NCBI GenBank assembly: GCA_030430565.1
Contig: JAUIKS010000015.1
Span: 186,001-250,000 of the forward strand
DNA: 64,000 nucleotides
Origin: Polyangia bacterium
Lineage (GTDB): Bacteria > Myxococcota_A > Polyangia > Nannocystales > Nannocystaceae
Direction: 5' to 3'
In this document: positions 59,276 to 64,000 of the stretch, in pieces
Position numbering within the stretch: the stretch's first letter is position 1
Layout: every line of letters begins with the position of its first letter
Notes under the pieces: generated by a model
Told to the model about the DNA's origin: nothing
The model's database searches: none
What the model saw: only the letters and a program-made list of their open reading frames with translations
Position numbers and translations under genes: made by a program

Positions 59276-59923
59276 ATGCTACCGGATCTCGCGCGCGCCG
59301 AGCGACTCCGTGGCGGATCTACGTCGTATCGGGAATACTCACCCCGCATCCTCGTGGACGAACACGATTACTACGCCCCGCACGCGCTCGTGCGGCTCGA
59401 TCGTCACGTCGCGCTCGCCGGGCCGCCGGCGGTCGACCTCGCGCCGATCGGCCACTACCTCGCCTCGCTGTGCGGGATCACCTTCCACGAGCTCGCGCGG
59501 CTCGTCGAGCACGACGCCGGCATGGGCTGGGCGCGGCTCGCGAGGCGCTCGCGCGGCGAGGAGCTCGCGCGGCAGGTCGCCAAGACGCTGCGCCGCGCGC
59601 TCGCCGATCGACCCTTCGGCGTCATCGTGATCGGCCACATCCCGCTCCCGTGGCGGCTGCGCTGGCGGCTCCGGCGGACGACCCGGCTGCTCTACATCGA
59701 CCGTCCGCTGAACATGGCGATTCAGTCAGCTCGCAAGCACCGCGCGCGCACGCGCGAGCAGTTCCCCGAGTTCATGCCGGGCGGCCTCCTCAACGCCGGC
59801 CGGCTCCGCGCCGCGCACGAGCAGCGCCGCCGCGAGTACCGGCGCATGGCGACCGTCCTCGACGTCGGCGAGGCCCCGACGCTGCGCGCCGCCCAGCGGC
59901 TCAAGGCGCTGCTCGAGGCCTGA
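59276..59923 (+). CDS. Shikimate-kinase-like protein lacking the P-loop
   Basis: A 215-residue protein from ATG 59276; GTG 59354 (189 residues) is an alternative that leaves space for a promoter. From residue about 38 the pattern follows shikimate kinase: VALAGPPAVDLAPIGHYLAS aligns with the nucleotide-binding strand and helix, then CGITFHELARLVEHDAGMGW with the DLD-x-x-IE region. The P-loop G-x-x-G-x-G-K-S/T is absent (GPPAVDLAP instead). The C-terminal half is Arg-rich (RLRWRLRRTTRLLYIDRP). It is unlikely to be a kinase by the standard mechanism. A regulatory or structural role is inferred. Confidence 0.6.
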   Translation: MLPDLARAERLRGGSTSYREYSPRILVDEHDYYAPHALVRLDRHVALAGPPAVDLAPIGHYLASLCGITFHELARLVEHDAGMGWARLARRSRGEELARQVAKTLRRALADRPFGVIVIGHIPLPWRLRWRLRRTTRLLYIDRPLNMAIQSARKHRARTREQFPEFMPGGLLNAGRLRAAHEQRRREYRRMATVLDVGEAPTLRAAQRLKALLEA

Positions 59924-60060
59924 CTCGCTCGCGCGCGCGCTGCTCAGGCTCACGAGCAGCGCGCACACGATCCCCGCGGCCGCCCACGAGCTCGCCTCCG
60001 TCCACGCGCGCTCAAGCTGAACATGAGGACATCCATCGTACACGAGCAGGGCCGCGCCCG

Positions 60061-60666
60061 CTAAACCTCGGCCGCGTAGGGCGGCGCCGGGTCGTACTCG
60101 ATATAGCGCTGGACGGCGCGCGCGAACGCGGGATCTCTGAGCTGACCGATCAGCCATAACGCCATATCGATCCCCGCCGACACGCCCGCCGCCGTCACGA
60201 CGTTCCCGTCGCGGACGTAGCGCGGCCCCGAGAGCACCGTGATGTCCCCCTTCGCCTGGAGCGTGTCCACGAACGACCAGTGCGTCGTCACCCGCTTGCC
60301 CCGCGCGAGCCCGGCCTTGTACAGCACGTAGCTGCCCGTGCACACGCTCGTGACCCACCTGCAGGAGGCCGCGCGCGCGGCCAGCCACTCGAGCGCCGGC
60401 GCGCGCTTGACCAGCGCGCGCGTGCCCTGCCCGCCCGGGACCAGCACCACGTCGAGCGCCGGCGCGTCCTCGAGGGTGTGGTCCGGGAGCACGCGCATGC
60501 CCTTGTTGCAGCGCACCGGCTCGCGCGACTCGGCGATCAGCACGGTCCGGCAGTCCAGCTCGAGATGCCGCGCCGCCGTGAACACCTCCCAGGGGCCCAC
60601 GAAGTCCAGCTCCTCCACGCCGTCGAAGATCAGGATGCCGATCGTGAGCGCTGCGTTCGCCGTCAT
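60061..60666 (-). CDS. DJ-1/PfpI-family protein (isonitrile hydratase-like)
   Basis: A 201-residue class I glutamine-amidotransferase-like protein from ATG 60666. Signatures: IGILIFDGVEELDFVGPWEVF, VLVPGGQGTRAL and the nucleophile elbow WVTSVCTGSYVLYKAGL with C109. The DFVGPWEV start and CTGS elbow match the isonitrile hydratase/AraC-N-terminal subgroup. It may hydrate isonitriles or act as a small hydrolase; the substrate is not proven. Cytoplasmic. It stands alone. Confidence 0.87.
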   Translation of the reverse strand: MTANAALTIGILIFDGVEELDFVGPWEVFTAARHLELDCRTVLIAESREPVRCNKGMRVLPDHTLEDAPALDVVLVPGGQGTRALVKRAPALEWLAARAASCRWVTSVCTGSYVLYKAGLARGKRVTTHWSFVDTLQAKGDITVLSGPRYVRDGNVVTAAGVSAGIDMALWLIGQLRDPAFARAVQRYIEYDPAPPYAAEV

Positions 60667-60752
60667 GCGCGAATGATAGTCGCTGACGGCGTGACCACGG
60701 GGACGCTCGGCTCTCGCCTCGGCGCCGCGGCCCCGAGAGCGCGCCCGCGGCC

Positions 60753-61037
60753 TCAACGCGCCTCACGCCCGAACCACAGCGTCAACTCGAGGCCCCGCGA
60801 CAGCCCGAGCCCGCCGAGCCGAAACAGCTCGTCCCCGTCGAGTTCGCTCAGGCCGCGACGAACCCCGACCACGCGCGCGCCCTCCGGGATCCCGAACGAG
60901 CCGCCGGCCTCGACGCGCGCGCCGACGCGCAGCGCCGAGAGCGAGCCGCGCGCGAGCGCGACGGCGACGCCGGGGAGAGCCGCGCGGCGCCTCGAGCGCC
61001 GCGGCCACGACACGCCACGCGCGCCGCGCACCAACAT
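60753..61037 (-). CDS. Possible small protein of unknown function
   Basis: A 94-residue frame (ATG 61037) with uniformly GC-ending codons. The product has a basic N-terminus and a Gly-rich beta-like region (GARVEAGGSFGIPEGARVV, ELFRLGGLGLSRGLELTLWFG). No family recognised and no ribosome site seen. It could be the tail of a lost beta-barrel gene or a real short protein. Confidence 0.35.
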   Translation of the reverse strand: MLVRGARGVSWPRRSRRRAALPGVAVALARGSLSALRVGARVEAGGSFGIPEGARVVGVRRGLSELDGDELFRLGGLGLSRGLELTLWFGREAR

Positions 61038-61153
61038 GTATTTTTAGTCAGGTTGGTTACCGCAACGTAACGCCGCGGGCACACCGGCGCGACCGCGTCG
61101 CGTGCTAGCCTCCCGGCGCGCTCCTCCTGCAAAACAGAAAGTTGATCTTGGTT

Positions 61154-62851
61154 ATGAGCTCGCGCCGGCACCTCGCCCACCATCGCCTCCGCCACCGGTT
61201 CGCCGTCTCCGTCGCGCTGCTCGCCGCCGCGACCGCGCCGCTCACCGCCCACGCCGACGAGCCCCCGACGCTGCTGCAGTCGTGGGAGGGCGGCTACAAC
61301 TTCTTCGCGACCGGCGCGCCGCTCGCGGTCGACGGCCCCGACAACGACGAGGCGGTCGACACGCTCAACATGAGCGCGGTCGCCTCGGTCACCTCCGAGG
61401 ATATCGTCGACGGCACGCCGGTCGCCGCCTACCTCTACTGGGGCGGCTCGATCCAGAACAACGACTGCGGCGGCGGCGGGCTCACGGACGACGAGGTGAC
61501 CTTCACGGCGCCGGGCGGCGCGCCGACGCCTGTCGTCGCGGACAGCTGCTACTGCTCCGACGCCGGCGCGATGTCCTACGACATGCAGCTGTGCCGCGCC
61601 GAGGTCACGGAGCTCGTGACCGAGCTCGTCGGCGACTACACCGTCGCCGACTTCGCGGCGCTCATCGACAACGGCGACACACACACCGCGTCGTTCTCGA
61701 TCGTGCTCGTCTACGGCAACGAATTCCTCAAGCCGCGCCGCATCGGCCTCTACGACGGCCTGCAGACCCTGTGGATCAACGACACGCAGGAGATCGAGCT
61801 CGCGCTCGACGGCCTCGACGTCGACGACCCGCCCGAGGGCGACCTGACCTGGTACGTGCTCGAGGGCGACGTCAACGGCTCGATGATGGAGAAGGTCGAG
61901 GTCACCGGCATGCCCGGCGGCGGCACCCTCGTCCTCAGCGACGGGATCAACCCCGCCGACAACCCGATGAACCACACGATCAACACGACCACGCCGCCGC
62001 AGGAGGACGCGATCGGCGTCGACATCGATCAGTTCGACCTCGCCGGCGCGCTGACCCCGGGCGACACCTCGGTCGCCGTCACCTACACCGCCGACCTCGA
62101 CAAGTTCTGGATCGCCTACAACATCGTCGGCATCAACATCTACCAGGCCGTGCTGACCTCCGGCTCGAGCAAGACCTGGGTCCTCGAGGACGACGCGGAC
62201 GCGAGCGGCGACCCCACGCCCGGCGACACGATCCGCTACACCATCCACCTCGAGAACACCGGCAGCGCGCCCGCGAGCGCGACGCTCAACGACCTCATCC
62301 CCGCCGAGGCGGCCTCGTGGACGCTCGTCGACGCCGGCGGCGGCGCCGACGGCTCGACGGACGCGGAGCTGATCCTCTCCGGGCTCACGCTCGCGCCCAC
62401 CGAGTCCACCGACATCGTGCTCGACGTCGTGATCGACGACGTGCCCGAGGGCACCGAGATGATCAACACGGCGGTCTTCGACGCCAGCCCCGACGGCGAT
62501 CAGGGCGAGCTGGTCGCGGAGCCAGTCGTGATCGGCGGCGCCGCCGCCACGACCACCGACGACGGCACGACAACCTCGGACACCGACACCGACGGCACGA
62601 GCACCTCGAACAGCGGCACCGACGGTGACCCCAGCGCCGGGCCGACGACCGGCGGGAGCACCGGCGACGCGTCCTCCTCGACGACGAGCGGCGGCGGCAC
62701 CGACAGCGGCGTCTCCGGCACCTTCGGCGACAGCGAGGAGGACGAGTCGGGCTGCGGCTGCCGGAGCGAGTCGAGCCGCGGGCCCGCTGGCCTCACGCTC
62801 TCGCTGCTCGCGCTCCTCGGCCTCGCGCGCTCGCGCCGGCGCCGTCCCTGA
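61154..62851 (+). CDS. Secreted DUF11-type protein with MYXO-CTERM anchor
   Basis: A 565-residue protein from ATG 61154 (TTG 61142 is four codons upstream). After a signal peptide ending at AHADE comes a 330-residue domain with LYWGGSI, VVADSCYCSDAGAM and FSIVLVYGNEF. A DUF11-like beta domain (about 360-460: DPTPGDTIRYTIHLENTGSAPASATLND) follows, then a Ser/Thr/Gly linker and the MYXO-CTERM tail: GCGCR, hydrophobic helix, RSRRRR. The protein should be anchored at the cell surface. The DUF11 domain commonly links surface repeats; no enzymatic motif is seen. Confidence 0.85.
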   Translation: MSSRRHLAHHRLRHRFAVSVALLAAATAPLTAHADEPPTLLQSWEGGYNFFATGAPLAVDGPDNDEAVDTLNMSAVASVTSEDIVDGTPVAAYLYWGGSIQNNDCGGGGLTDDEVTFTAPGGAPTPVVADSCYCSDAGAMSYDMQLCRAEVTELVTELVGDYTVADFAALIDNGDTHTASFSIVLVYGNEFLKPRRIGLYDGLQTLWINDTQEIELALDGLDVDDPPEGDLTWYVLEGDVNGSMMEKVEVTGMPGGGTLVLSDGINPADNPMNHTINTTTPPQEDAIGVDIDQFDLAGALTPGDTSVAVTYTADLDKFWIAYNIVGINIYQAVLTSGSSKTWVLEDDADASGDPTPGDTIRYTIHLENTGSAPASATLNDLIPAEAASWTLVDAGGGADGSTDAELILSGLTLAPTESTDIVLDVVIDDVPEGTEMINTAVFDASPDGDQGELVAEPVVIGGAAATTTDDGTTTSDTDTDGTSTSNSGTDGDPSAGPTTGGSTGDASSSTTSGGGTDSGVSGTFGDSEEDESGCGCRSESSRGPAGLTLSLLALLGLARSRRRRP

Positions 62852-62873
62852 GCCTCGATCGCCCGCGATCGCG

Positions 62874-63779
62874 TCAGCGTCGACGCAGCAGGTTGCGGAG
62901 CACGTCGAGGACCATGCGCGGGTTCTCGTCCATCCGCCGGCGAAGATACGCGGTCGCGTCGGACTTACGGATCCCGAAGGGCACGTAGAGGCGCACCGGC
63001 AGCGACACGCCGAGCTCCCCACGCACCAGCCGCTCCTGGATCTTGGCGCGCGGGACCCCGAGCAGCATCTGCACCTCGCAGCGCCCCGGCGCCCGCGGGG
63101 CCAGCTCCCGGGCGAAGCGCTCGACGATCGCCTCGTCGTGCGTTGCGAACTCGACATAGACGCCCGCGTCGAGCAGGCGCGCGGCCATCTCGAGCAAGCG
63201 CTCCTTCATCACGCGCTTGTCGGTCGTCGCGATCGTCGCCGACTCTGGATAGATCCCGATCACCAGGCGCACCCGCATCCCCTCCGGGATCGCGGCCACG
63301 TCGTCGAGATAACGGTTGAGCCGCGACTGCAGCACCGTCCCCACGTCGAAGCCCTCGCGGTAGAGCGCGACCGCCCGCTCGATCGTCACGTCGGTCCACG
63401 AGTGATCCTCCATGTCGATCGTGAGCGCCACGCCGCGCTCGCGCGCTCGCTCCACGAGCGCGCGGATCGGGGTGAAGGCCGCGCGTTGATCACCGGTCGT
63501 GAACGCCGAGGGCTTCAGCGAGACCGTCGGCCGCTCGCGCGCCTCGGAGAACCGCGGCTCCGATGCGATCGCGTCGAGCAGCCGCGCGTAGGTGTCGGCG
63601 TTCGCCGTCACCTGCTCGTCCGCGGTCACGTGCTCGCCCAACAAATCCAACGTCGAGAGCAGCGGAACACCGTCGAGCAGCTGGCCGGCGGACGCGAGCG
63701 CGAACTCCATGCTGTATCCAGCGACGTACGGTCGCGCGAACAGACGGACGAGCGGAGCCGGGACCAACCGCGAGAGCAT
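62874..63779 (-). CDS. Proline dehydrogenase
   Basis: A 301-residue FAD enzyme of the monofunctional PRODH type, oxidising proline to pyrroline-5-carboxylate. Motifs: VSLKPSAF, LTIDMEDHSWTD, VGTVLQSRLNRYLDD, RLVIGIYPESA (Lys of the family's usual VKG replaced in this divergent copy), EFATHDEAIVERF, CEVQMLLGVP and VRLYVPFG followed by YLRRRMDENP. The last segment binds substrate proline through Arg pairs. No P5C dehydrogenase is adjacent. The conserved order makes the family firm; activity on proline is assumed. Confidence 0.9.
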   Translation of the reverse strand: MLSRLVPAPLVRLFARPYVAGYSMEFALASAGQLLDGVPLLSTLDLLGEHVTADEQVTANADTYARLLDAIASEPRFSEARERPTVSLKPSAFTTGDQRAAFTPIRALVERARERGVALTIDMEDHSWTDVTIERAVALYREGFDVGTVLQSRLNRYLDDVAAIPEGMRVRLVIGIYPESATIATTDKRVMKERLLEMAARLLDAGVYVEFATHDEAIVERFARELAPRAPGRCEVQMLLGVPRAKIQERLVRGELGVSLPVRLYVPFGIRKSDATAYLRRRMDENPRMVLDVLRNLLRRR

Positions 63780-63866
63780 GGAAGGTCGGCAGTGTACCCC
63801 GTGGGCCGTGCGATCGGGCGTTCACACCCGTGCGCCGCACTCCCTAGATTCTCCCAATTCGCGCGC

Positions 63867-63898
63867 TATCTCGCCCATCTGCGCCGATCTGCGAGATA
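63867..63898. promoter_or_regulatory. Inverted repeat TATCTCGC-N16-GCGAGATA
   Basis: A perfect 8-bp inverted repeat about 90 bp upstream of the proline dehydrogenase start, in an otherwise gene-free 220-bp end segment. Candidate operator. Confidence 0.35.
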
Positions 63899-64000
63899 TG
63901 GCGAGGGCCGATCACGGACCGGCCACGACCCCTCCGAGACGCGGGCGGCGCTCGCCCAACCTGGCGTAGCGAACACCCGTCGCCGAACGGGGGAGCGCGC

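Noticed and set aside
59726..60766. Minus-strand frame with one hydrophobic segment (near 59940-60010)
   Set aside because: It overlaps the shikimate-kinase-like and DJ-1-like genes in other frames and has no start or ribosome site of its own near the hydrophobic part.
60848..63157. 769-codon minus-strand frame
   Set aside because: Antisense to the DUF11/MYXO-CTERM gene, with Val/Arg/Asp low-complexity product.

Overview
The window is about 72% GC with very strong GC3 bias. It carries many lipoproteins with Ser/Thr/Asp/Gly-rich linkers, DUF4215-type Cys repeats, two MYXO-CTERM sorting tails and a bacterial sterol 14-alpha-demethylase. Together these point to a myxobacterium, most likely of the sterol-making Nannocystis/Enhygromyxa/Plesiocystis group; this is inference from gene content. 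No rRNA, tRNA, CRISPR array, intact IS element or phage module was seen.

Layout. 0-3.3 kb: 3' end of a sigma factor with a small zinc-finger protein, a tethered cytochrome c and a YfbK-type VWA protein. 3.4-10.8 kb: a (Gly-Asp)n lipoprotein with an IgGFc-binding-like domain, a coiled-coil protein, a MacB/LolCDE-type ABC exporter, a Tat-type hydantoinase lipoprotein and a short TPR-like protein. 11.1-20.1 kb: a CYP51-ferredoxin fusion, an unknown protein, a propeller lipoprotein, a patatin, an exported O-methyltransferase and a PKD/MYXO-CTERM protein. 20.2-24.8 kb: a lone 1508-residue adenine methyltransferase. 24.9-27.5 kb: a DUF4215 lipoprotein, a small Cys protein and a lower-GC patch.

28.5-41.2 kb is the most coherent block. 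A nucleoside transporter (CNT), uracil phosphoribosyltransferase and thymidine kinase are followed by a co-oriented run: lamin-tail (LTD) protein, thermonuclease lipoprotein, triple-LTD lipoprotein, quadruple-LTD lipoprotein, second thermonuclease, and an outer-membrane-barrel-like protein with an N-terminal helix-hairpin-helix. I read this as a candidate surface system for binding and degrading extracellular DNA, coupled to nucleoside salvage.

41.2-48.7 kb: a structured intergenic region, LOG phosphoribohydrolase, a pentaheme cytochrome, a glutaredoxin / A-type-carrier-like / rhodanese fusion whose middle domain has no cysteines, paired DUF4136 lipoproteins, a VWA lipoprotein and ApaG. 48.7-58.1 kb: a probable envelope glycan locus with two large membrane proteins, a GT2 enzyme, a YbhN-like flippase-type protein, a PAPS-type sulfotransferase and an arylsulfotransferase-like propeller. 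58.1-64 kb: a DUF4185 lipoprotein, a shikimate-kinase-like protein without a P-loop, a DJ-1/PfpI protein, a DUF11/MYXO-CTERM protein and a proline dehydrogenase.

Several genes have a TAnnnT hexamer only 6-9 nt before the start codon, which suggests leaderless mRNAs. Three sites share CTCTTA/TAAGAG sequences in or near start codons or coding DNA. All functional statements rest on motif reading; no database search was possible.
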